Made by a program: the position numbers and the translations under genes. Positions 7,207-14,114 of a DNA stretch of 31,459 bases are shown here, one piece after another. Each line of letters begins with the position of its first letter. Position 1 is the first letter of the stretch. The stretch comes from an uncultured Eubacteriales bacterium (lineage in GTDB: Bacteria > Bacillota > Clostridia > Lachnospirales > Bianqueaceae): assembly GCA_902493345.1 (NCBI GenBank), contig CABUPM010000010.1, positions 1-31,459 of the forward strand. The letters are read 5' to 3'. The notes under the pieces were generated by a model that worked only from the letters and a program-made list of their open reading frames with translations, was not told the DNA's origin and did no database searches.

Positions 7207-7992
7207 TCAGACCTTTTTCCCGCATTTTGCGCAAAAACGGGCCCCCGGCTGTAAAGGCGCTCCGCATTGAGTGCAAAATCCGCCCGTAGGCCGAATCACG
7301 CTCTGCGCCGCAGCCTGATTGATCTGATCCTGAACCCCCTTGGGGTAGCTGAAGCTGGAGATCTTAAACTGGGAAACCGTCAAACCAATCTTCAACAGCT
7401 GCATATCCAGATCCGTGCAGATACCCTCTCCGATGGCAGCGGCATTATTTTGCAGATCCATCAAAGACTTTCCTTCCTGCGCAATCCACTTCATTAAAAG
7501 CTGATCCAAGATCGAATCTACACGCGTCTTTACATCATCGACTGTATAGACTTCTTTGACACCGGCCAGATTGTCGATCATAGCCACAAGATCATCGACT
7601 TTCATCACATACGTTCCGAAACAGCGAATAGGCACGCCCGCACTCGCTCCCGGAAATGGAACCAGCACCGGATTCTTGGTCCCCCAAGTCATGGTGAACT
7701 CCTTGGTATTGACAAAAATGACCTCGGCACGAAGCGGATTGTTGAACCCAAAACGAAAGTTCTTAAGCGAGCTTAAAAAAGGGACAATCTGTGAGGCGAT
7801 CTCGTAATCGCCTTCGTCCGTAAAGATCCCCTCCAGTCTGCCATTATACAGAAAGACTGCATCTTGGCCCGGTTTGATAATCAGGCGGCTTTTCTTACGG
7901 ATTTCTGAATCCTTCCACTTCCAGAAGATCACATCGTCCCGAAATTCTTTCCATTCGATTATACTTGCGAACTGATTGCCAAAAAGACCCAT
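7207..7992 (-). CDS. SPFH-domain protein with C-terminal zinc ribbon (YdjI/virion-core-like)
   Basis: 261 residues. The N-terminal MGLFGNQFASIIEWKE and VIFWKWKDSEIRKKSRLI match the SPFH-type YdjI family (often labelled virion core protein), followed by an SPFH/band-7-like body to about residue 215. The C-terminus is a zinc ribbon, CTQCGAPLQPGARFCAKCG, with two CxxC pairs. In Bacillus subtilis the related ydjI sits in an operon with a pspA homologue and its product acts with it at the membrane. Here the pspA gene lies 54 bp upstream on the same strand, supporting the same envelope-stress role. AGGAGG lies 5 bp before the ATG and abuts the T tract of a terminator between the two genes, so part of the transcripts should stop before this gene. 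Confidence 0.87.
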   Translation of the reverse strand: MGLFGNQFASIIEWKEFRDDVIFWKWKDSEIRKKSRLIIKPGQDAVFLYNGRLEGIFTDEGDYEIASQIVPFLSSLKNFRFGFNNPLRAEVIFVNTKEFTMTWGTKNPVLVPFPGASAGVPIRCFGTYVMKVDDLVAMIDNLAGVKEVYTVDDVKTRVDSILDQLLMKWIAQEGKSLMDLQNNAAAIGEGICTDLDMQLLKIGLTVSQFKISSFSYPKGVQDQINQAAAQSVIRPTGGFCTQCGAPLQPGARFCAKCGKKV

Positions 7993-8003
7993 CGTATCCT
8001 CCT

Positions 8004-8033
8004 AAAAAAAGGGGCCGGAACACATCCGACCCC
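8004..8033 (-). terminator. Intergenic terminator/attenuator between pspA and the SPFH gene
   Basis: On the minus strand GGGGTCGG (8026-8033), a 7-nt loop and CCGGCCCC (8011-8018) are followed by TTTTTTT. The SPFH gene's AGGAGG starts right after the T tract, and I see no separate promoter between the genes. The element probably lowers expression of the second gene. Confidence 0.82.
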
Positions 8034-8046
8034 TGAATGATTCATA

Positions 8047-8727
8047 TTACTTGCCCAACTTTGCCTTAAGGGCTGCCAATTCGTCATCCACACTGGCGGT
8101 TGTTGCGGAATCATACTTATCCATCAAATCCGCCATCGGATCCGAAGCCTGTGCGGACTGCAGCTCTGCCATCGCGTTGGCCTTATCGAGCATCGCGTTG
8201 GCCTTCTGCTCCATGGCATCAAACTTGCTCATGCTGCCCTTAGCTGTCGTTACGCTCTCGCCCAGCTTATTGATCTTCTCCTGCGTCTTGGCAACCGCGA
8301 TCTTCGCCTTGATCTGAGTCTTCTTGGACTCCATCTCCGCGATCTGGCTATTCAGATGATCGAACATCTGACGCATCTTTGCGGAATTGGCTGCGGCAAG
8401 ATCATATGCCTGCTGAAGGGCTGTAAGCTCCTGCAGCTTATTGGACTTCTTCTGCAGGAAGAGCGCCGCGTCTCCGTCATTTCCTGCCAAAACTGCCTTT
8501 TCCGCATAAGACTGCAGCTTATTTACTTCGTTCTGACAAGCATCCAACTCACGCTTGGCTCTCTGCTCCTCCGCCATTACGCCGGCGGTCTCTGCCTTAA
8601 CCTCACCAAGGTCAGACTGAAGATTTCTGAGGATCTGATCGATCATCTTCTGCGGATCCTCCATCTTGTCCAGCATCGCGTTGATGTTGGAGCTCATAAT
8701 ATCCTTAAATCTTGACAAAATACCCAT
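8047..8727 (-). CDS. pspA: Phage shock protein A / IM30 family membrane-stress protein
   Basis: 226 residues from the ATG at 8727 (MGILSRFKDIMSSNINAMLD). An ATG 9 bp further upstream touches the GGGAGG site and is too close to be used. The chain is almost all helix and coiled coil: DPQKMIDQIL near residue 30, long charged heptads to about residue 180, and a C-terminal SVDDELAALKAKLGK. PspA/IM30/Vipp1 proteins are ESCRT-III relatives that assemble on the inner face of the membrane and protect it under stress. The downstream SPFH/zinc-ribbon gene is its usual partner in Firmicutes. It is transcribed from the promoter at 8768-8796. Confidence 0.93.
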   Translation of the reverse strand: MGILSRFKDIMSSNINAMLDKMEDPQKMIDQILRNLQSDLGEVKAETAGVMAEEQRAKRELDACQNEVNKLQSYAEKAVLAGNDGDAALFLQKKSNKLQELTALQQAYDLAAANSAKMRQMFDHLNSQIAEMESKKTQIKAKIAVAKTQEKINKLGESVTTAKGSMSKFDAMEQKANAMLDKANAMAELQSAQASDPMADLMDKYDSATTASVDDELAALKAKLGK

Positions 8728-8767
8728 GTCTTTCATCCTCCCTATTGCTTCCCATAAATTTGAGTCT

Positions 8768-8796
8768 ATTATACCATAGTTCTATTGAAAATACAA
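8768..8796 (-). promoter_or_regulatory. Sigma-A promoter for pspA
   Basis: TTGTAT (8791-8796), 17-bp spacer and TATAAT (8768-8773) on the minus strand, about 41 bp before the pspA start. Confidence 0.82.
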
Positions 8797-8881
8797 TGCC
8801 TAAAAAAAGTAACAATTTCCGGCTTATTTTTCTGTGTTTTACAGGCGAAATGTTTATTTTTGCAAGTTTAGTAAATACTTC

Positions 8882-8910
8882 TTGCATTTTTAGCCTTTCT
8901 GCGTTAGAAT
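8882..8910 (+). promoter_or_regulatory. Sigma-A promoter for the aminotransferase gene
   Basis: TTGCAT (8882-8887), 17-bp spacer and TAGAAT (8905-8910). It diverges from the pspA promoter; the 85 bp between them are AT-rich with no gene. Confidence 0.78.
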
Positions 8911-8915
8911 GATTA

Positions 8916-8933
8916 AGGATTATGAATAATCCT
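8916..8933. repeat. Perfect inverted repeat at the aminotransferase transcription start
   Basis: AGGATTAT-GA-ATAATCCT, an 8-bp perfect palindrome with a 2-bp spacer, lies directly downstream of the -10 box, at the expected +1. Its size and position fit a repressor operator; as RNA the 2-nt loop is unfavourable. Confidence 0.5.
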
Positions 8934-8972
8934 GCACATATATTATGCACATACACTTTGGAGGAGATTATA

Positions 8973-10250
8973 ATGGTTGAATATGCTTCCATGGACGCCG
9001 CACAGCTGCAGCAGGAACTGAGTTCTCTGATGCAGGTATATCAGGACTATCAGCAGATGAAGTTATCGCTGAATATGTCAAGAGGCCGTCCTGCAAAAGA
9101 ACAGATGGAACTGTCCCAGGAAATGCTTTCCTGCGTAACCCCGGAGGATATGACACTGGAAAATGGAACGGATGTGCGCAATTACGGCGTACTGGAAGGT
9201 ATTCCGGAAGCCCGGCGTTTGATGGGCGAGCTGATGGGAGTTTCGCCTGAGGAAGTTATCGTCTGCGGCAGCTCCAGTCTGAATATCATGTATGACCTGG
9301 TCTCCCATGCTTATACTCACGGAGTGTACGGCGGCAGCAAACCCTGGTCCAAGCAGGAGAGTCCGAAGTTCCTGTGTCCGACCCCCGGATATGACCGTCA
9401 CTTTGGCATCACAGAATACTTTGGCATCGAAATGATCAACATCCCCATGACTCCTACTGGTCCGGATATGGATCTGGTTGAGAAATATGTCAATACGGAT
9501 CCGACCATCAAGGGTATCTGGTGCGTCCCCAAGTATTCCAATCCGCAGGGCATCACCTATTCCGATGAGACAGTACGCCGATTCGCGGCTCTTAAGCCCG
9601 CGGCGGATGATTTCCGCATCTTCTGGGATAACGCATACGCGGTACATGACCTGTATGAAGAGGATCAGGATCATCTGTTGAACCTGATTGAGGAATGCAA
9701 AAAGCTTGGAAGCGAGGATATGGTTTACGAATTCTTCTCTACCTCCAAGATCTCCTTTGCCGGCGGCGGTATGGCTGCTCTTGCTGCTTCTGTCAATAAT
9801 ATTCACCATCTCTCCAAGCAATTTTCAGTGCAGACCATCGGTTGGAATAAGCTGAACATGTTGATGCACGTGAAGTTTTTCGAGAACCGTGAAGGCGTCT
9901 TAAATCATATGAAAAAGCATGCGGCGATTCTGCGTCCAAAATTCCATGCCGTACTGGACACTCTGGATCAGGAAGTTACCGGCATCGCTTCGTGGAATGC
10001 CCCGAAGGGCGGCTACTTCATCTCCTTTGACACAATGGAAGGCTGCGCAAAACGTGTAGTTCAATTGTGCAAGGAAGCCGGTGTTGTCTTAACCGGTGCA
10101 GGCGCGACCTATCCGTATGGAAAGGATCCTAAGGACTGCAATATCCGTATCGCGCCGTCTTCTGTTTCTGTCGATGAACTGAAGCTCGCGACGACTCTCT
10201 TCTGCCTCTGCGTTAAGATTGCTACCGTTGAAAAGCTGCTTGAAAAATAA
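8973..10250 (+). CDS. PLP-dependent aminotransferase, aspartate aminotransferase subgroup 1c
   Basis: 425 residues from the ATG at 8973 (MVEYASMDAAQLQQELSSLM), chosen because GGAGGAG stands 7 bp upstream. An ATG at 8922 overlaps the operator-like repeat and has no binding site. Family features: LNMSRGRPAKEQMELS near residue 35, LLGE-type LMGELMGVSPEEVIVCGSSS (cofactor phosphate region), NPQGITYS, FWDNAYAVHDLY (Asp and Tyr holding PLP) and STSKISFAGGG with the Schiff-base lysine. This matches the class 1c family typified by Corynebacterium AspT rather than classical AspC. It probably makes aspartate from oxaloacetate and glutamate in the cytosol. It is a single-gene unit closed by the terminator at 10264-10301. 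Confidence 0.9.
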   Translation: MVEYASMDAAQLQQELSSLMQVYQDYQQMKLSLNMSRGRPAKEQMELSQEMLSCVTPEDMTLENGTDVRNYGVLEGIPEARRLMGELMGVSPEEVIVCGSSSLNIMYDLVSHAYTHGVYGGSKPWSKQESPKFLCPTPGYDRHFGITEYFGIEMINIPMTPTGPDMDLVEKYVNTDPTIKGIWCVPKYSNPQGITYSDETVRRFAALKPAADDFRIFWDNAYAVHDLYEEDQDHLLNLIEECKKLGSEDMVYEFFSTSKISFAGGGMAALAASVNNIHHLSKQFSVQTIGWNKLNMLMHVKFFENREGVLNHMKKHAAILRPKFHAVLDTLDQEVTGIASWNAPKGGYFISFDTMEGCAKRVVQLCKEAGVVLTGAGATYPYGKDPKDCNIRIAPSSVSVDELKLATTLFCLCVKIATVEKLLEK

Positions 10251-10263
10251 TCGTTCTGATATC

Positions 10264-10301
10264 AAAAAAGCTGCGATCCAATTGTGGACCGCAGCTTTTT
10301 T
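10264..10301. terminator. Bidirectional terminator between convergent genes
   Basis: AAAAAAGCTGCG-A-TCCA pairs with TGGA-C-CGCAGCTTTTTT across a short loop (one mismatch). A tracts and T tracts flank both sides, so it can stop both the aminotransferase and the mannitol-dehydrogenase-family gene. Confidence 0.92.
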
Positions 10302-10307
10302 GATGAA

Positions 10308-11897
10308 TTACGTTTCCTGTTCCAGAACTTTTCGTACGGCCCCTGCTCCTTCGAGCATCCGGACAAAAAATCCTTCAATCCGTTCCGCCAATACGGTTTG
10401 TGTGAGATCGGTTCCAAAAATCACCGGATTGGACAGAATCTCCCGCAATTGGCCATGATAGCTGTCCGGCTGTCCCGCGTGAACATCTGCCAGAATCTTC
10501 TGCAGCGGCTCCATCATGGGATCCGGGCTCAGCGCCATATCCGCCAGCTGATCATCCACGCCCAAAAGATATCGGCACCACCCGGCAATCGCCAGCGGAA
10601 TATAATGAAGTCCGGAGACATCCGGCAGGTACGCCTTGATCGTCTCGCCATAACGAACCGGTATCTTCTGCGAAGTATCCGTTGCTATCCGCTGCGGGGT
10701 ATCCGGCATGAAGGGATTGGGCAAACGCTCCTCCAATACTTCAGCCAGGAAAGCCTTGGGATCCAGAATGCCCGGATGTACAACAACCAGCATTCCCTCC
10801 TTCTCTCCGATGCCGCGGATCAAACGAACCAGCGACGCGTCCTTCATCTCGGAGGCGATGGTAGGATACCCCAGGAGGCATCCGTATACTGCCAGCGCTG
10901 TATGCAGAGGATTCAGGCATGTTGTTACTTTCATGCGCTCGGTATTGTTGACCGTATCACGGTCTGTAAAATAAACTCCGGCTTTTTCCAAGGGCGGTCT
11001 GCCATTTGGGAAGCTGTCCTCAATCACCAGATACTCCGGTGCTTCCGCGTTTACAAAGGCCGCCGCATAGGTATGCTTCGCTGTCGTAATCGGATGCATC
11101 CCCTCGATTCCGCAGCGCTCCAACTCCTGTTCAACCGTTTCTGAAGGACGCGGAGTGATCTTATCAATCATGGACCATGGGAAGGATACCTGGGACGGAT
11201 CCTGAAGATAGGTCAGGAAATCCTGATCGACCAACGCACGGTCATACCACTGGCGCGCAATCGTTATTACAGAATTGTATAGCTTTTCTCCGTTATGCGA
11301 ACAATTGTCCATGCTGACGACCGCAATGGGCGCCGCGCCATTCTGATAACGATGGTACAGAAGCGCTGTAATCAGGCCCATCATCGTAGTAGCCTTCGCC
11401 GGACCATTCTCTATGTCCGCCCGCACGGCTGGGAAGAACTCTCCCGCCAGATCTGTCAAGGCATATCCCTTTTCGGTAATCGTCATACTGATCATCTGCA
11501 GCAGCGGATCCCGCATCATTCGCTTCAGTTCCGTATTGTCCGGGCCCGCTTTGATTCCTGCCGCAATTGACGCAATGACCTCCTTTTCCAGATGGGCGTC
11601 CCCGTACAGTGTTACCAAGAGCGTCAGATTGTTGTACAGAATATAGAGCTTATCGATGAGCTCCCAGTCGAACGCTTCCGCCGCAATGATCCCGGTATCG
11701 GTCTCTCCGGCTTCCAGGAGCCTTTGCTGAAGCTTGGCCATATAAGCCCGGAAAATATTGCCCGCTCCAAAATGAATCCACCGCGGATGTTCCCAGGTAC
11801 GAACGGCTGTCTCCTGCACATTATACGCGGGAAGCCTGACGCCAGCCTCCTCCCATGCTTTTTTCTCTGTACTCAGCGTTTCATAACACAGTTTCAT
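10308..11897 (-). CDS. Mannitol dehydrogenase family oxidoreductase (fructuronate/tagaturonate reductase-like)
   Basis: 529 residues, in the size range of long-chain polyol and uronate dehydrogenases. The N-terminal Rossmann domain has WIHFGAGNIFRAY near residue 40 (NAD-binding GxGxxxR) and VVSMDNCSHNGEKLY near 200. The C-terminal domain carries MKVTTCLNPLHTALA, the catalytic Lys-Asn-His region. The classical motif is K-x4-N-x2-H, but here there are five residues between K and N, which I recall for a separate clostridial clade. The likely reaction is NAD-linked interconversion of a ketouronate or ketose with its alcohol, such as fructuronate to mannonate in pectin breakdown. The substrate is not settled by sequence. 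A G-rich site (GGGGGGG) precedes the ATG. It lies 27 bp downstream of the glycosyltransferase gene and may share its transcript. Confidence 0.82.
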   Translation of the reverse strand: MKLCYETLSTEKKAWEEAGVRLPAYNVQETAVRTWEHPRWIHFGAGNIFRAYMAKLQQRLLEAGETDTGIIAAEAFDWELIDKLYILYNNLTLLVTLYGDAHLEKEVIASIAAGIKAGPDNTELKRMMRDPLLQMISMTITEKGYALTDLAGEFFPAVRADIENGPAKATTMMGLITALLYHRYQNGAAPIAVVSMDNCSHNGEKLYNSVITIARQWYDRALVDQDFLTYLQDPSQVSFPWSMIDKITPRPSETVEQELERCGIEGMHPITTAKHTYAAAFVNAEAPEYLVIEDSFPNGRPPLEKAGVYFTDRDTVNNTERMKVTTCLNPLHTALAVYGCLLGYPTIASEMKDASLVRLIRGIGEKEGMLVVVHPGILDPKAFLAEVLEERLPNPFMPDTPQRIATDTSQKIPVRYGETIKAYLPDVSGLHYIPLAIAGWCRYLLGVDDQLADMALSPDPMMEPLQKILADVHAGQPDSYHGQLREILSNPVIFGTDLTQTVLAERIEGFFVRMLEGAGAVRKVLEQET

Positions 11898-11924
11898 AAC
11901 CGTAACCCCCCCTATATAGTATAA

Positions 11925-12875
11925 TTAGTCATGCAAAAACTGTTCGATAATATAGCGCGGACGATGCTTGGTCTCCATATAGATCTTGCCAACATATTCG
12001 CCGATCATACCTATACAGAAAATCTGCAAGCCGCCCATCAGCCAAATTGAGGCCATGAGAGAGCTCCATCCATCCACGGAATTGCCGGTCAGCTTGCTGA
12101 CGATACTCCAGATCAGGCCAATCACACTTAAAACGGCGATCAACGCCCCCAACTGCGCAACCATTCGAATGGGTTTCACACTGAAGGATGTGATTCCTTC
12201 AAAAGCCAGAGCCAGCATCTTTTTGAGCGGATACTTGGATTCTCCCGCAAAGCGTTCCGCCCGCTCATATGTTACGCAAGTAGACTTGAATCCGATCTGC
12301 GGCACGATCCCCCGCAAAAACAGATTGACCTCTGTAAATTCAGAAAGCCCTGCCAGCGCCCGCTTGCTCATCAGACGATAGTCGGCATGGTTATATACCA
12401 CATCCGCTCCCATCATCCGGATGAACTTATAATAGCTCTGCGCCGTAAAGCGCTTGAAAAAGGTATCTGTTTTCCGGCTGGAACGGACACCATAAACGAT
12501 ATCATATCCTTCCAGATATCGATCTACCATTTGATCCACTGCATTCACGTCATCCTGCAGGTCCGCGTCCATAGAGATCACCATGTCCGCATAATCCCGC
12601 ACGGTCATGAGCCCCGCGAGAAGAGCATTCTGATGTCCGCGGTTGCGTGAGAGATTAATTCCGCAAAACAGCTTGTCCGCTTCATGGAGCGAACAGATAA
12701 TCTCCCAGGTCCGATCTGTAGAACCGTCGTTGACAAATGTCACCTTACTGTCAGCGCTGATCTTGCCCTGCTCCATCAGCTCACTCATTTTCGCTTTCAG
12801 ACGTTTGGCCGTCTCCGGCAGAACCTCTTCTTCTTTATAACAGGGAACGACAATATACAGACAATTATTTGGCAT
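11925..12875 (-). CDS. Family 2 glycosyltransferase, polyprenyl-phosphate type (GtrB/DPM1-like)
   Basis: 316 residues from the ATG at 12875; the open frame extends further upstream, but only this start has a good site (AGGAG about 9 bp upstream) and family sense. The N-terminus reads YIVVPCYKEEEVLPET, followed by NDGSTDRTWE, NLSRNRGHQNALLAG and the metal-binding MDADLQDD near residue 100. Two C-terminal membrane helices follow (about 232-258 and 270-295), ending in IGEYVGKIYMETKHRPRY. This layout is typical of enzymes that load a sugar onto undecaprenyl phosphate at the inner membrane face for later transfer to wall polymers or glycoproteins. The start overlaps the end of queH by 11 bp, so translation is likely coupled. 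Confidence 0.9.
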   Translation of the reverse strand: MPNNCLYIVVPCYKEEEVLPETAKRLKAKMSELMEQGKISADSKVTFVNDGSTDRTWEIICSLHEADKLFCGINLSRNRGHQNALLAGLMTVRDYADMVISMDADLQDDVNAVDQMVDRYLEGYDIVYGVRSSRKTDTFFKRFTAQSYYKFIRMMGADVVYNHADYRLMSKRALAGLSEFTEVNLFLRGIVPQIGFKSTCVTYERAERFAGESKYPLKKMLALAFEGITSFSVKPIRMVAQLGALIAVLSVIGLIWSIVSKLTGNSVDGWSSLMASIWLMGGLQIFCIGMIGEYVGKIYMETKHRPRYIIEQFLHD

Positions 12876-13428
12876 TTTCGTTCCTCTCCTTTTTCTTCTT
12901 TTTCTTGATATAGCGATCTTCTTCACTGAAAATACAACCGCAGTACTTCTGCATGTAGAGGCCAAGCTCCCTTGCCCTCTCCTGTCCCTCTCGAAAACGC
13001 GGCCGGAAATCCCGGTACAGGAAAACAACTCCATACTTCTCGCCCATTTCCTCGCCGATATGTTTGAGCAATTCATGATTCTGATACGGACTGATCAGGA
13101 GCGAAGTCGTAAACGATTCGAATCCCTGCTCCTTGGCCGTTGCCGCCGCCTCTTCCAGGCGCAGGGCATAGCAAAAACCGCAGCGGTGATCAAAATCCGG
13201 ATAGACTCCCTCGATAAAACGGCGCAGGCCGTATTCGTTCTTCATGATAACCGGCATTCCAATACTGCCTGCATACTCGACCAGCGTGTTCTTGCGCATC
13301 TTATACTCTGTCGCCGGGTGAATATTCGGATTATACCAAAGTGCCGTCGGCTCAATGCCTTCTGTCCTGAGCGTATCTACACACGCAATGGAACACGGTG
13401 CACAGCAGGTGTGCAATAATGTTTTCAT
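12865..13428 (-). CDS. queH: Epoxyqueuosine reductase QueH
   Basis: 187 residues, full family length. Conserved cysteines: HTCCAPC at the N-terminus, RCGFCYALRLE near residue 82 and KYCGCIFSEEDRY near 160. QueH uses an iron-sulfur cluster and a second metal site to reduce epoxyqueuosine to queuosine in the anticodon of GUN tRNAs, replacing the cobalamin enzyme QueG. No other queuosine gene and no preQ1 riboswitch are visible nearby. The C-terminus is very lysine-rich (six Lys in a row after YI), and its purine-rich codons also supply the ribosome binding site of the overlapping glycosyltransferase gene. AGGGG precedes the ATG. Confidence 0.95.
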   Translation of the reverse strand: MKTLLHTCCAPCSIACVDTLRTEGIEPTALWYNPNIHPATEYKMRKNTLVEYAGSIGMPVIMKNEYGLRRFIEGVYPDFDHRCGFCYALRLEEAAATAKEQGFESFTTSLLISPYQNHELLKHIGEEMGEKYGVVFLYRDFRPRFREGQERARELGLYMQKYCGCIFSEEDRYIKKKKKKERNENAK

Positions 13429-13453
13429 ACCCCTTCCCCTCCAATTCCTTTTT

Positions 13454-13482
13454 ATTATACCGTCATTACGCTGAAAAGTAAA
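13454..13482 (-). promoter_or_regulatory. Sigma-A promoter for queH-glycosyltransferase
   Basis: TTTACT (13477-13482), 17-bp spacer and TATAAT (13454-13459) on the minus strand. Confidence 0.78.
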
Positions 13483-13504
13483 GAGCCGTTTTGTGAATTC
13501 AATA

Positions 13505-13533
13505 TTGACTTTTCTTCTCTCATCCCCTATACT
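13505..13533 (+). promoter_or_regulatory. Sigma-A promoter for the DUF3842 gene
   Basis: TTGACT (13505-13510), 17-bp spacer and TATACT (13528-13533), 26 bp before the start codon and divergent from the queH promoter. Confidence 0.8.
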
Positions 13534-13558
13534 TAGGCAAGATGGAGGGACATATATT

Positions 13559-13966
13559 ATGAAAATACTTGTAATTGACGGACAGGGCGGCCGTTTGGGA
13601 CGCCAGATTATAGAAGGGCTGAAGCCCTATACCGCAGAACATGAACTGATCGCTGTCGGCACCAATGCGCTGGCGACCTCTGCCATGCTGAAAGCCGGCG
13701 CCGTATTGGCCGCTACAGGCGAAAACGCGGTCTGCGTCAATGCTGCCGACGCGGATCTGATCATCGGCCCCATCGGAATTCTGGCAGCGGACTCCCTTCT
13801 CGGAGAAGTGACACCCCGCATGGCCTATCATGTAGGACGAAGCCGCGCGCATCAGCTCCTGATTCCGGTCAACCGATGCAACCATGAAATCATCGGCGTT
13901 GCCAACTGCACCATGTCGGAGCTTGTGAATCAGACCATCCAAAGGGCCCGTCAGCTTCTTCAATAA
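13559..13966 (+). CDS. DUF3842 family protein
   Basis: 135 residues from the ATG at 13559, chosen because GGAGGG lies 10 bp upstream and the family begins with MKILVIDGQGGRLGRQ. A longer frame from 13493 would run through the promoter. The protein has a Rossmann-like start (VIDGQGGRLGRQII), AVGTNALATSAMLKAGA near residue 35, DLIIGPIGILAADSLLGE near 70, and two conserved-looking cysteines in PVNRCNHEIIGVANCTM. Its function is not known; the G-rich N-terminal loop suggests nucleotide or phosphate binding, which is inference. The next transcription unit begins only 3 bp after its stop, with no terminator of its own. Confidence 0.88.
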   Translation: MKILVIDGQGGRLGRQIIEGLKPYTAEHELIAVGTNALATSAMLKAGAVLAATGENAVCVNAADADLIIGPIGILAADSLLGEVTPRMAYHVGRSRAHQLLIPVNRCNHEIIGVANCTMSELVNQTIQRARQLLQ

Positions 13967-13969
13967 AGA

Positions 13970-13998
13970 TTGCTTTTTCAGGGACAATATGTTATAAT
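13970..13998 (+). promoter_or_regulatory. Sigma-A promoter for the ECF transporter-kinase unit
   Basis: TTGCTT (13970-13975), 17-bp spacer and TATAAT (13993-13998). Transcription would begin near 14005, just ahead of the structured leader. Confidence 0.82.
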
Positions 13999-14004
13999 GA
14001 TTGT

Positions 14005-14097
14005 ATTCGGTCCAACCGAAACGATTGTCCCCAGGACATTTTCCACTATACAAACTTCTAAGACACAGCCCGTCCAGCGGGTCTATGTCTTATTTTT
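14005..14097 (+). promoter_or_regulatory. Structured leader RNA with terminator/antiterminator layout (class unknown)
   Basis: Three hairpins follow in series. The first is TTCGGT-CCA-ACCGAA (14006-14020). The second is TGTCC-CCA-GGACA (14026-14038). The third is a terminator (14060-14091: AAGACA...TGTCTT with inner CCCG/CGGG) followed by ATTTTT. AGGACAT (14033-14039), the 3' side of the second hairpin, can instead pair over 7 bp (one G-U) with ATGTCTT (14085-14091), the 3' side of the terminator. The two states exclude each other, as in a riboswitch or attenuator. All three loops hold CCA. I do not recognise a known class (not T-box, TPP, FMN, THF or preQ1 by eye). It would control the S component and the kinase. 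Confidence 0.6.
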
Positions 14098-14114
14098 ATG
14101 AAAGGAGTTTCTTT

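Noticed and set aside
9078..9821. 247-residue minus-strand frame inside the aminotransferase gene
   Set aside because: The plus-strand frame has the full set of PLP-enzyme motifs; the antisense frame has none.
10284..11144. 286-residue plus-strand frame opposite the mannitol-dehydrogenase-family gene
   Set aside because: Begins within a terminator hairpin and is antisense to conserved catalytic motifs.
12876..13076. N-terminal extension of the glycosyltransferase frame
   Set aside because: It would overlap queH by over 200 bp, is rich in Arg/Ser without family similarity, and the internal ATG at 12875 has the proper site and N-terminus.
13429..13500. preQ1 riboswitch upstream of queH
   Set aside because: The leader is only a few dozen bases with no pseudoknot-like sequence; nothing resembling the preQ1 aptamer was found.
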